Positions 8,215 to 15,215 of a stretch of DNA of 64,000 nt are shown piece by piece. Under the pieces are notes generated by a model, which was not told the origin of the DNA, did no database searches, and saw only the letters and a program-made list of their open reading frames with translations. Source of the stretch: an uncultured Mycoplasmatota bacterium. GTDB taxonomy: Bacteria; Bacillota_I; Bacilli_A; RF39; UBA660. Where the stretch lies: NCBI GenBank assembly GCA_900553855.1, contig USFG01000002.1, positions 101,740 through 165,739 on the forward strand, written 5' to 3'. Position numbers and translations under genes: made by a program. How positions within the stretch are numbered: the stretch's first letter is position 1; each line of letters begins with the position of its first letter.

Positions 8215-9624
8215 TTATCCGATACGGAAAGCTGGGGCGAAACCAAAGACGTTAATAGCTAAATAATTATCCCACTGGTCGTTGCCGTGTAAACCAACAC
8301 CAACAATTAGGAAATCATTGTCATAGCTGGAACAAGCCGCACGAAGCCAACAACTGGAAGCATTACCATTAATGTCCTTCTTTATAGCATATGAGTAGTT
8401 TTCACTTGTAGTTACGCCTTTGTCTGCATAATAATCTAATTGTCTTGTTTGACCATAGGCTGTATCTATTTCTTTTTCATTAACTATAATTTTATCTGCC
8501 CATACTTCATGTGCACTTAGTAAATATATTTTATCTTCTGATTCCCAGTTGCCATCTGTTCTATTTGCATTCCTATCACTATTTCCATGTCCTGATACTA
8601 CTTTTGTATCTATTATTACTTTTTGTAAATCACTTGGTAAAGATTTAAAATAAATTCCATTTGCTAATCCTCTCGCATCTGTTGTTGGCCAACCACCTAC
8701 ATTGGTGTTTTCACTGCTCATTGATCCTGTTATTAAGATATCAACAAACTCTACTACAAATCCACAGGCTGTTTGGGAAAAATCTTCTTGATTACATTCA
8801 TCAGGTGTTGTGTTATTTGCTACTCTCACGGTATAACTATTTCCAGCTATTTCTACTTCTTTTTCGGAACCTACTGCATATGCATCTAATTGTCCACTTT
8901 GTACTACTTTTGCTATTGTTTCCCATGAGTCTTCAGCAAATGTGGTAGCTTTTGGCAGTTCATAATTTATAACTATCTTTCCATTAAATGTTTTACCTTT
9001 TTCACTATCTTGATTTTCATTATTATCAGGAAACTGAATTATTAAATTAAAACTTATTGTTTGATCATTTTTTAAAGCAGGAAATTTTCCTGTAACCATT
9101 TCGGTATATTTATTTCCTTTTTTAAATGTTCCATGAGTATATCCTGTGTATGTATCATTTCCGGGTACTGTTTGATTTTTATAATCATCTTCTGTTTTGC
9201 CTGTTTCAGGTGTTATTACATAATTTGCTGTTACTTGTGAGTTTGTATCTCTTTCAACTTCTTTTATATAATAATGTATCATGCCATCACTGAAGGTTGA
9301 GGTATATCGTACTCCTACTTTATATGGCATTGGAAGTCCGTCACCAGTATTCATTCCTACTGTCGTATTTGATCCAGTTAATGTAAATGTTTTATTAACT
9401 AATATTGCATTGCTTGGTTGAATATTTGTTACTGGTACTATATTATCTGTTCCATCATTATATGTAATAAGCATACGACCTGTTTCAGATTTTATTTCAG
9501 CTGTTGATCCTTCCGGATTATTTGCAGTAAAGAATGCATATGTTACTCCTGCAAATATGATAACTAATATTAAAATAGTTGCAATTGTTACAAATATAAG
9601 AACTCTTTGATTAATGTTTTCCAT
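8215..9624 (-). CDS. Pilin-like secreted protein with variable C-type-lectin-like (DUF6273-like) C-terminus, copy 1
   Basis: This 469-residue protein has one N-terminal hydrophobic helix (about 9-31) ending GVTYAFFTANN, which resembles signal peptides of SipW-dependent proteins. A beta-rich middle (about 40-225) follows. The C-terminal domain (about 226-469) has WETIA, SYTVRVANN, ACGFVVEFVDI, IDTKVVSGHG, KIYLLSAHEVW, WLRAA and finally GFAPAFRIG. That last part looks like the DUF6273/C-type-lectin-like domains of gut Firmicutes surface proteins. A paralogue lies at 40756-42183: cores align closely, but the segment between WLRAA and GFAPAFRIG differs strongly in length and sequence and uses GC-richer codons (CGT, GCG, GCC) than the rest of the genome. 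It lies directly upstream of the Tad operon, so it may be exported or displayed by it (inference). Its promoter carries a G7 tract. Confidence 0.8.
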   Translation of the reverse strand: MENINQRVLIFVTIATILILVIIFAGVTYAFFTANNPEGSTAEIKSETGRMLITYNDGTDNIVPVTNIQPSNAILVNKTFTLTGSNTTVGMNTGDGLPMPYKVGVRYTSTFSDGMIHYYIKEVERDTNSQVTANYVITPETGKTEDDYKNQTVPGNDTYTGYTHGTFKKGNKYTEMVTGKFPALKNDQTISFNLIIQFPDNNENQDSEKGKTFNGKIVINYELPKATTFAEDSWETIAKVVQSGQLDAYAVGSEKEVEIAGNSYTVRVANNTTPDECNQEDFSQTACGFVVEFVDILITGSMSSENTNVGGWPTTDARGLANGIYFKSLPSDLQKVIIDTKVVSGHGNSDRNANRTDGNWESEDKIYLLSAHEVWADKIIVNEKEIDTAYGQTRQLDYYADKGVTTSENYSYAIKKDINGNASSCWLRAACSSYDNDFLIVGVGLHGNDQWDNYLAINVFGFAPAFRIG

Positions 9625-9629
9625 AAAAA

Positions 9630-9660
9630 AATTTCACTACCTATCCTATATAGTGAAATT
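9630..9660 (-). promoter_or_regulatory. Inverted repeat over -10/start region of copy-1 pilin-like gene
   Basis: AATTTCACTA (9630-9639) and TAGTGAAATT (9651-9660) form a 10-bp inverted repeat with an 11-bp spacer. One arm overlaps the -10 box and the other ends just before the ATG at 9624. Because the expected transcription start (about 9651) lies inside the repeat, it is more likely a DNA operator than an RNA hairpin. The spacer holds the AGG-rich ribosome-binding site. Confidence 0.5.
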
Positions 9661-9685
9661 ATATCTCGGTTTACCCCCCCGTCAA
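9658..9685 (-). promoter_or_regulatory. Sigma-A promoter with G7 tract in the spacer
   Basis: TTGACG (9685-9680) and TATAAT (9663-9658) are separated by 16 bp. Positions 9680-9674 are seven consecutive G on the minus strand; the first G completes the -35 box and six fill the spacer. Slippage in this tract would change the -35/-10 spacing, from 16 to the optimal 17 bp for instance. It drives the pilin-like gene at 9624. Confidence 0.7.
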
Positions 9686-9757
9686 GCGAACATTCGTATT
9701 TTTCTTTTTTTGTACAAAAATTTATCTATAATTTTTATTCGAATGTTCGCTTGACGG
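9679..9757. repeat. 18-bp perfect inverted repeat with AT-rich 43-bp centre
   Basis: CCGTCAAGCGAACATTCG (9679-9696) and its exact reverse complement (9740-9757) flank a 43-bp AT-only-like centre. Each arm carries an outward-facing TTGACG, and each contains CGAA-2-TTCG half-palindromes. The left arm's TTGACG is the -35 of the pilin-like gene. The loop is too long for a good terminator of rpe. It could be an operator pair or the ends of a small invertible segment. Confidence 0.8.
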
Positions 9758-9762
9758 ATAAA

Positions 9763-10389
9763 TTATTTTTTTAATATTTCAATATTCTTTTCAAAATTAT
9801 CACTCATGCAGATATATGACCCAGATACTACCATATCACAGTTTATTAGTTTTACTGTTTCATCATTTATACCACCATCAACTGAGATAATAATATTTTT
9901 ATTTAATTTTCTTAACTCATTTATTTTATCAATTGCGATAGGCATAAACTTTTGTCCACCTTTACCAGGCTCAACACTCATAATAAGCACAAGTTCAATT
10001 TTATCTAAATATGGTAATAATTCTTTAACACTCGTATTTGGTTTAATACTTATTCCACATTTAATTCCATAACTATGAATCATATCAATCATTTCGTTAA
10101 CTTTATCAGTTGCTTCTAAATGAAAAGTAATAAATTCTGGCATTAAATCAGCATACTCTACGATATATTTTTCTAAATCACAACACATCAAATGCACATC
10201 TAATGGCTTAACATTTTCTCTTAAAAATAAAGAAATGTCTTTAATATCATAATTTTTATTTTCAACAAACTTTCCATCCATTATATCAACATGAATATAG
10301 TCAGCACTTGTATAATTTATTTTTTCAATTGTTTTCTTTTCATCATTATATTTATTTTTTATAAATGATACGCTTACTTTCAACCTCAT
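9763..10389 (-). CDS. rpe: Ribulose-phosphate 3-epimerase
   Basis: A 208-residue TIM-barrel enzyme interconverting ribulose-5-phosphate and xylulose-5-phosphate in the pentose phosphate pathway. Signature segments are HVDIMDGKFVEN, DVHLMCCDLEKYI, the glycine-rich SVEPGKGGQKFMP and the phosphate-binding ISVDGGIN and VVSGSYI. Length is close to the usual 215-220. The ATG at 10389 lies 38 bases inside the 3' end of rsgA, so the genes are co-transcribed; a later TTG at 10383 is a less likely start. Its product xylulose-5-phosphate is the substrate of the phosphoketolase encoded at 56711-59056. Confidence 0.92.
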   Translation of the reverse strand: MRLKVSVSFIKNKYNDEKKTIEKINYTSADYIHVDIMDGKFVENKNYDIKDISLFLRENVKPLDVHLMCCDLEKYIVEYADLMPEFITFHLEATDKVNEMIDMIHSYGIKCGISIKPNTSVKELLPYLDKIELVLIMSVEPGKGGQKFMPIAIDKINELRKLNKNIIISVDGGINDETVKLINCDMVVSGSYICMSDNFEKNIEILKK

Positions 10390-11215
10390 CCACCATCTTT
10401 ACATAATTATCATATCTTGATTTTAAAATAATTCCTTTATTAACTTTTTCTTTAACAACACATTTATTTTCTTTTAAATGATTACAATCACTAAAATAAC
10501 AATCATTACCAAATTCAATAAAAGCATTTTTTATATCTTCTTTAGTTAAATCAGTTAAATCTAAACTACTAAATCCCGGAGTATCTGAAATATAAGAATT
10601 TTTATACTTAAATGTTTCCGTATGTCTAGTAGTATGTTTTCCTCTTCCTAAAGCCTTACTTATTTCATTTGTTTCTAAATCTAATTCTGGATTTATTCTA
10701 TTTAATAATGTTGATTTACCAGCACCACTTTGGCCAGTAAGCACAACCAATTTTCCATTAATAAGTTTATCTAATTTATCAACCTCTGTATTTTTAATTG
10801 CATTAATTCCAATTTTATTATAATAATCATATATTTTTTCAAACTCTTTATATTCTTCATCATTTAATAAATCGGTCTTACTAAAACATATTATTGGCTT
10901 AATCTTATTAAATAATACTAAACATAATAACTTATCTAAAAGTAATAAACTTAAATCAGGTTCTTTAACACTTGTAACAATTATCGTAACATCTACATTA
11001 GCAATCATTGGTCTTTTTAAACTATTTTTTCTCTCTAATATATCTAATATATAATTATTATCAGTATCAATTATTACTCTATCACCAACTAGAGGGATTT
11101 TATTTTGAATATAAAACTTCCCTCTTGGTTTACAGTAATATAATTTATCATCTACTTTTACAGTACATAAATTACTTATTATTCTAACTATTTTTCCTTC
11201 TTGTTTATTGTTCAT
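10352..11215 (-). CDS. rsgA: Ribosome small subunit-dependent GTPase A
   Basis: A 287-residue circularly permuted GTPase that checks late 30S maturation. Visible elements are an N-terminal OB-fold (about 1-65), the G4-like SKTDLL, then G1 TGQSGAGKSTLLNRI and G3 DTPGFSSL, in the permuted G4-G1-G3 order. A C-terminal zinc-binding stretch follows, with CYFSDCNHLKENKC. Length matches the family (about 290-300). It overlaps the PrkC gene by 11 bases and rpe by 38 bases, the rlmN-prpC-prkC-rsgA-rpe order common in Firmicutes. Confidence 0.95.
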   Translation of the reverse strand: MNNKQEGKIVRIISNLCTVKVDDKLYYCKPRGKFYIQNKIPLVGDRVIIDTDNNYILDILERKNSLKRPMIANVDVTIIVTSVKEPDLSLLLLDKLLCLVLFNKIKPIICFSKTDLLNDEEYKEFEKIYDYYNKIGINAIKNTEVDKLDKLINGKLVVLTGQSGAGKSTLLNRINPELDLETNEISKALGRGKHTTRHTETFKYKNSYISDTPGFSSLDLTDLTKEDIKNAFIEFGNDCYFSDCNHLKENKCVVKEKVNKGIILKSRYDNYVKMVDEVESKRIIYKK

Positions 11216-12956
11216 TATCTATACTTGTTTCCTCTTCTGCAATAGTTATAGTAATACTCATACCACTAACTACTTTACTTCCTGCTTGTTTACTTTGTTT
11301 AATTATTGCACCAGGTTCATAACTATTATCTTGTACATATTCTTCTTTAATTTTAATATTATATTTTTCTCCCCAAGCTTGAATATCTGCTAATGTATAA
11401 CCAGTTGTAAAATCAGGATATATACCTTCTAATTTAGGAATATGAAGAGTTATTGTATCGCCAGGTTTAACTTTTGTTCCAACTTCCGGATCTTGTTTAA
11501 TGATTTTATTTTCTTCATATTTTGAAGGATCATCAACTATATCTTCTTCAATTATTACAAACAAATTATGCATCTTTTCTAGTATTGCTTTAACTCCATA
11601 AACTTCTTGTCCAACATAATTTTCTATTTCAAATGTACTACTTCCTTGTGAAATATATAATGTAATTTCCGATCCTTTTTTAACATTTCTTCCACTAGAT
11701 GGATCAGTCTTAACTACATCCCCTTCTTTAACATCATCACTTTGAGCATATTTATTTTCTGCTGCAACCTTTAATCCCATATTATTAAATATTTCTATTG
11801 CTTCATCAACAGTTTTACCAGCAACGTTTGGAACTTGCATCTCATTTCCACTAGGAAGTAAAACTAAGAAACCAACTATTGTAGCCGCAATTACTGCAAG
11901 ACCTGCAAATATAGCACCAAGAATTACTAAAATTTTATTTTCTTTTTTAGTCACTATATCTTTTTCATCTATTTTTTTAACTTTAACTTCTGATGTTTTT
12001 TCTTTCTCTTTGTCTTTAATATCTTCTATTTTGCTAAATTCCATAGTTTTTTCAATTGCTTTTTCACGTCTTTCAGTAGTTGCTTCATCAAACTCGGGAT
12101 ATTTGTAAACATATTTAGGCTCATTAGCTCTTAATGGAGATGTACAAGTCTTTAAATCTTCATGCATACTTCTTGCATCTGGATATCTATTTTTTGGATT
12201 CTTAGCACAAGCCTTTAATATAACATTTTCAACTGCTTGTGGTAAATCTGGACACTCTTCTCTAATTGAAGGAAGTGGTTCCTTTAAATGTTTAAGTGCA
12301 ATTTCAACCGCATTATCTCCTCTAAAAGGTAACTTTCCACTTAAAAGTTCATACATTAAAATACCCATTGAATAAATATCACTTTGAACAGTAGAACCTT
12401 TTCCACTTGCTTGTTCTGGTGGCAAATAATGTACACTACCCATAACTGAATTAGTCTGAGTTAACTGAGTACTATTTAAAGCCATCGCAATTCCAAAATC
12501 AGTTATCTTAACGATTCCACTATCAAGTATCATTATATTTTGTGGTTTAATATCTCTATGAATAATATAAGAATCATGAGCACAAGCAATTCCATCTGTT
12601 ACCTGAAGCATTATATCAATTACTTCATTTAATGTTAACTTACCACGTTTCTTAATTAATTGTTTTAAATGTTTACCTTCAATATACTCCATTACAATAT
12701 AATAAACACCATTATCTTCACCTACATCATATACTTCAACTATATTTGGATGAGATAAACTACTTGCTGATAAAGCTTCTCTTTGAAAACGTCTAACAAA
12801 TTTTTCATCATTTGCTAAATCTCCTCTTAAAACTTTAACGGCTACATTTCTCTCTAAAATGGTATCATAAGCTAAATAAACATTAGCCATTCCACCTTCA
12901 CCTATTGTTTTAACAATTTGATAACGGTCATTTATTTTTTGTCCCTTAGTTATCAC
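11205..12956 (-). CDS. prkC: PASTA-domain Ser/Thr protein kinase PrkC
   Basis: A membrane kinase of about 583 residues that senses muropeptides or lipid II and phosphorylates cell-wall and division proteins. The kinase domain (about 8-270) has the glycine loop GEGGMANVYLAYD, catalytic HRDIKPQN, DFGIA and a PPEQA segment. A charged linker, one transmembrane helix (about 343-366) and three PASTA domains follow (NVAGKTVDEAIEIFNN..., VGQEVYGVKAILEKM..., GYTLADIQAWGEKY...). A GTG at 12956 with AAAGGA 11 bases upstream fits better than a GTG at 12965. It overlaps the PP2C gene, its expected antagonist. Confidence 0.95.
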   Translation of the reverse strand: MITKGQKINDRYQIVKTIGEGGMANVYLAYDTILERNVAVKVLRGDLANDEKFVRRFQREALSASSLSHPNIVEVYDVGEDNGVYYIVMEYIEGKHLKQLIKKRGKLTLNEVIDIMLQVTDGIACAHDSYIIHRDIKPQNIMILDSGIVKITDFGIAMALNSTQLTQTNSVMGSVHYLPPEQASGKGSTVQSDIYSMGILMYELLSGKLPFRGDNAVEIALKHLKEPLPSIREECPDLPQAVENVILKACAKNPKNRYPDARSMHEDLKTCTSPLRANEPKYVYKYPEFDEATTERREKAIEKTMEFSKIEDIKDKEKEKTSEVKVKKIDEKDIVTKKENKILVILGAIFAGLAVIAATIVGFLVLLPSGNEMQVPNVAGKTVDEAIEIFNNMGLKVAAENKYAQSDDVKEGDVVKTDPSSGRNVKKGSEITLYISQGSSTFEIENYVGQEVYGVKAILEKMHNLFVIIEEDIVDDPSKYEENKIIKQDPEVGTKVKPGDTITLHIPKLEGIYPDFTTGYTLADIQAWGEKYNIKIKEEYVQDNSYEPGAIIKQSKQAGSKVVSGMSITITIAEEETSIDNEQ

Positions 12957-13695
12957 TAATATCACTATCCTTTACTAGATAAGCAATTGAAATGTTATCT
13001 GTTCCCCCTCTTGCATTACACTTCCTAATTAACTTAATTAATTTATCTTCATATTTTAATTCATCATCATTTAATACTTTTTCAACCTGATCCATCGTAA
13101 GCATATTTGTTAAACCATCTGTAACTAATAGTATAGCATCCACATTAGGATCTACATCAAATATATCTAATTCTTGTTTTTCACTAGCTCCAAGTGCTTT
13201 CATTAACACATTTTTCTTAGGATGATTTATTGCTTCTTCTGGAGTTAACTCCCCTGTTTCAACTAAGAAATTTACTAATGTATGTTCCTTAGTTATTTTG
13301 TGAAGTACTTTATTTTTTAAAACATATCCACTTGAATCTCCAATATTTACAAATATAAGAAAATCTTTTGTAAGTAGAGCCATCACAACAGTTGTACCAA
13401 GTCCCATTGACTCAGGATGTTCATCACCATATTTTAAAATACTTGCATTAACTTCATCAACGTTTTCTTTAAGCCATTTAACGGCATCCATTTTAGATCC
13501 TATTGTTGATAAATTACTAAATCTAGTTCCTATCTGAGTAACAACCATGCTTGATGCAATCTCTCCTGCTCGATGTCCACCCATTCCATCAGCAACTATC
13601 ATTAAATGTTCCCCACTTGCGTTTTTAACAATTGTTACCGAATCTTCATTATGACTTCTAACTCTACCTGTATCTGTTAAATAAAATGATTTCAC
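12946..13695 (-). CDS. prpC: PP2C-type protein phosphatase, partner of PrkC
   Basis: A 249-residue metal-dependent Ser/Thr phosphatase. Motifs of the family are DTGRVRSHNEDS, VADGMGGHRAGEIAS, GTTVVMALL, NIGDSSGYVL, LLVTDGLTN and ARGGTDNISIAYL, which carry the metal-binding Asp residues. It reverses PrkC phosphorylation. It overlaps rlmN upstream by 4 bases (ATGA) and PrkC downstream by about 11. Length matches Bacillus PrpC (about 250). Confidence 0.95.
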   Translation of the reverse strand: MKSFYLTDTGRVRSHNEDSVTIVKNASGEHLMIVADGMGGHRAGEIASSMVVTQIGTRFSNLSTIGSKMDAVKWLKENVDEVNASILKYGDEHPESMGLGTTVVMALLTKDFLIFVNIGDSSGYVLKNKVLHKITKEHTLVNFLVETGELTPEEAINHPKKNVLMKALGASEKQELDIFDVDPNVDAILLVTDGLTNMLTMDQVEKVLNDDELKYEDKLIKLIRKCNARGGTDNISIAYLVKDSDISDN

Positions 13696-14717
13696 TCTTT
13701 ATTCACCTCTTTTGCTCTAAGCTGTCCACACGCTGCATCAATTCCCTTACCAAATTCTTTTCTTATTGTAACATTTATATTATTTTTCTTTAATACATCA
13801 TAAAACTTCATTATATCTTCTTTATTAGTTCTTTTATATTCTATGTGACTAGTCTCATTATATGGAATTAAATTAACATAAACATTCATATTCTTAAGTA
13901 AATTAGCAAGTTCCCTCGCATTCTCTTCTCTATCATTTACCTCTTTAAGCATAACATATTCAATAGTAACTCGTCTATTAGTTTTAGCAATATATTCTTT
14001 TAAAGTATTTATTAAATCTTTTAAAGGATAAGCTTTATTTATAGGCATAATCTTACTTCTTAACTCATCATTACTAGCATGTAAACTAATTGCCAAATTA
14101 ACTTGTAAATTTAAATTACTAAACTCCTTAATCTTAGGAATTAATCCACAAGTAGAAACAGTTATATGTCTAGCTCCTATTTGTAATCCTTTAGGATGAT
14201 TAATAATTTTAATAAACTCTATAATGTTATCATAATTATCAAATGGTTCTCCAATTCCCATTATAACGACACTATCAATTTTACGATTAATATCTTTTTC
14301 TATAAGTAAAATTTGTTCAACTATCTCATAAGTATTTAAATTTCTTACTTTTTTAAGTCTTCCACTTTCACAAAATGTACATCCCATATTACATCCAACT
14401 TGACTAGATACACATACAGAATAACCATAATCATGTTTCATAAGAACAGCTTCTATAAAATTACCATCTATTAAACGAAATAAATATTTATTAGTTAAAT
14501 CACTTTCTTGTTTTCTTAAAATATCTATATAATCAAATGAAAAATTATTATTAAGTTTATTTATTGTATCTTTACTTAAGTTGGACATATCATTAAAATT
14601 AGTTACCCTTTTAATATATAACCAATCCCATATTTGACTACATCTAAACTTTTTTTCGCCTAAACTTAATAATTTTTCTTCTAATTTTTCATAACTTAAA
14701 TCATAAATATTTACCAT
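13692..14717 (-). CDS. rlmN: 23S rRNA (adenine2503-C2)-methyltransferase, radical SAM
   Basis: A 341-residue radical-SAM enzyme that methylates A2503 of 23S rRNA and A37 of some tRNAs. The iron-sulfur motif is CNMGCTFC; MGIGEPFDNYDN is the SAM-binding GEP motif. The conserved Cys near the C-terminus (AACGQL) is the second catalytic cysteine. The ATG at 14717 is preferred over a GTG at 14726, though neither has a clear Shine-Dalgarno. It is first in the rlmN-prpC-prkC-rsgA-rpe unit. Confidence 0.95.
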   Translation of the reverse strand: MVNIYDLSYEKLEEKLLSLGEKKFRCSQIWDWLYIKRVTNFNDMSNLSKDTINKLNNNFSFDYIDILRKQESDLTNKYLFRLIDGNFIEAVLMKHDYGYSVCVSSQVGCNMGCTFCESGRLKKVRNLNTYEIVEQILLIEKDINRKIDSVVIMGIGEPFDNYDNIIEFIKIINHPKGLQIGARHITVSTCGLIPKIKEFSNLNLQVNLAISLHASNDELRSKIMPINKAYPLKDLINTLKEYIAKTNRRVTIEYVMLKEVNDREENARELANLLKNMNVYVNLIPYNETSHIEYKRTNKEDIMKFYDVLKKNNINVTIRKEFGKGIDAACGQLRAKEVNKE

Positions 14718-14802
14718 AATAATCACAAATTAATTATAGCAAAGCTCCCATATTTTGTCATTATTTTACATTAATTTACCAGTAAACTAAATGTATAATT
14801 AA

Positions 14803-14830
14803 AAGATATGCTTTCTTTAAAACATATCTT
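14803..14830 (-). terminator. Terminator after the SpoVIF-like gene
   Basis: AAGATATG (14803-14810) pairs with CATATCTT (14823-14830), followed on the minus strand by TTTTAATT. It overlaps the end of the SpoVIF-like gene and separates it from rlmN. Confidence 0.65.
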
Positions 14831-15053
14831 TAACATTTTTAGGTACTTTATCTTCTTTTATTGTATCTATTATTTTATCTTCTAAATCTTTACTAACATC
14901 TTTTCCGGTCATTAAACTTAATTTATTTATTACTGTTCTTAATGTTTTTTCATCCTTTAATCCATTCTCATTAACCATTTTAGCTAAATCTATAATTGTG
15001 TCTTTATCTACATTAGTTCTCTTTTTAACTTTATCAAAATCAAAGTTATCCAT
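14817..15053 (-). CDS. spoVIF: Stage VI sporulation protein F-like (SpoVIF family)
   Basis: A 78-residue soluble protein. The core DEKTLRTVINKLSLMTGKDV followed by LEDKIIDTI and DKVPKN matches the SpoVIF (YjcC) pattern from memory, where the sequence 'DEKTVRKVI..' is conserved. In Bacillus SpoVIF takes part in late spore coat assembly, but short homologues occur in organisms that are not known to form spores. It is flanked by a terminator on each side and is monocistronic. Family assignment is by motif reading, fairly good; function here is open. Confidence 0.65.
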   Translation of the reverse strand: MDNFDFDKVKKRTNVDKDTIIDLAKMVNENGLKDEKTLRTVINKLSLMTGKDVSKDLEDKIIDTIKEDKVPKNVKDMF

Positions 15054-15084
15054 ATTTTATCACCAATATATCGTATGCAAAGAA

Positions 15085-15109
15085 GAAAAAAATAGGTACA
15101 TTTACCTAT
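15085..15109 (-). terminator. Terminator after proS and the 37-aa peptide
   Basis: ATAGGTA (15092-15098) pairs with TACCTAT (15103-15109), followed on the minus strand by a T run (15085-15091). It overlaps the stop codon of the 37-aa ORF. Confidence 0.75.
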
Positions 15110-15215
15110 TCATAACTAAAGTATATAATTTATATGCTAGAAAATATCCTATAAACATTGTAACAAACGCTATAATTATTGCTATAATTGTTCTTTTTTT
15201 ATCACTTGTTTGCAT
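15102..15215 (-). CDS. 37-aa single-pass membrane peptide overlapping the proS 3' end
   Basis: The frame MQTSDKKRTIIAIIIAFVTM... ends with KLYTLVMNR and stop at 15102. It has a charged N-terminus and one transmembrane helix. Its ATG at 15215 lies inside the last codons of proS in another frame and has AAGGA 8 bases upstream. The stop sits in the stem of a terminator. This arrangement (RBS, coupled start, terminator at stop) supports a real small gene. Function unknown. Confidence 0.6.
   Translation of the reverse strand: MQTSDKKRTIIAIIIAFVTMFIGYFLAYKLYTLVMNR

Noticed and set aside
8661..8948. 95-codon plus-strand frame opposite the pilin-like gene.
   Set aside because: Leu/Ser/His-rich translation with no ribosome-binding site, a shadow of the conserved minus-strand gene.
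9690..9750. CGAACATTCG / CGAATGTTCG considered as a LexA (SOS) box.
   Set aside because: The spacing between half-sites (2 bases) differs from CGAAC-4-GTTCG, and the gene it controls is not a repair gene.
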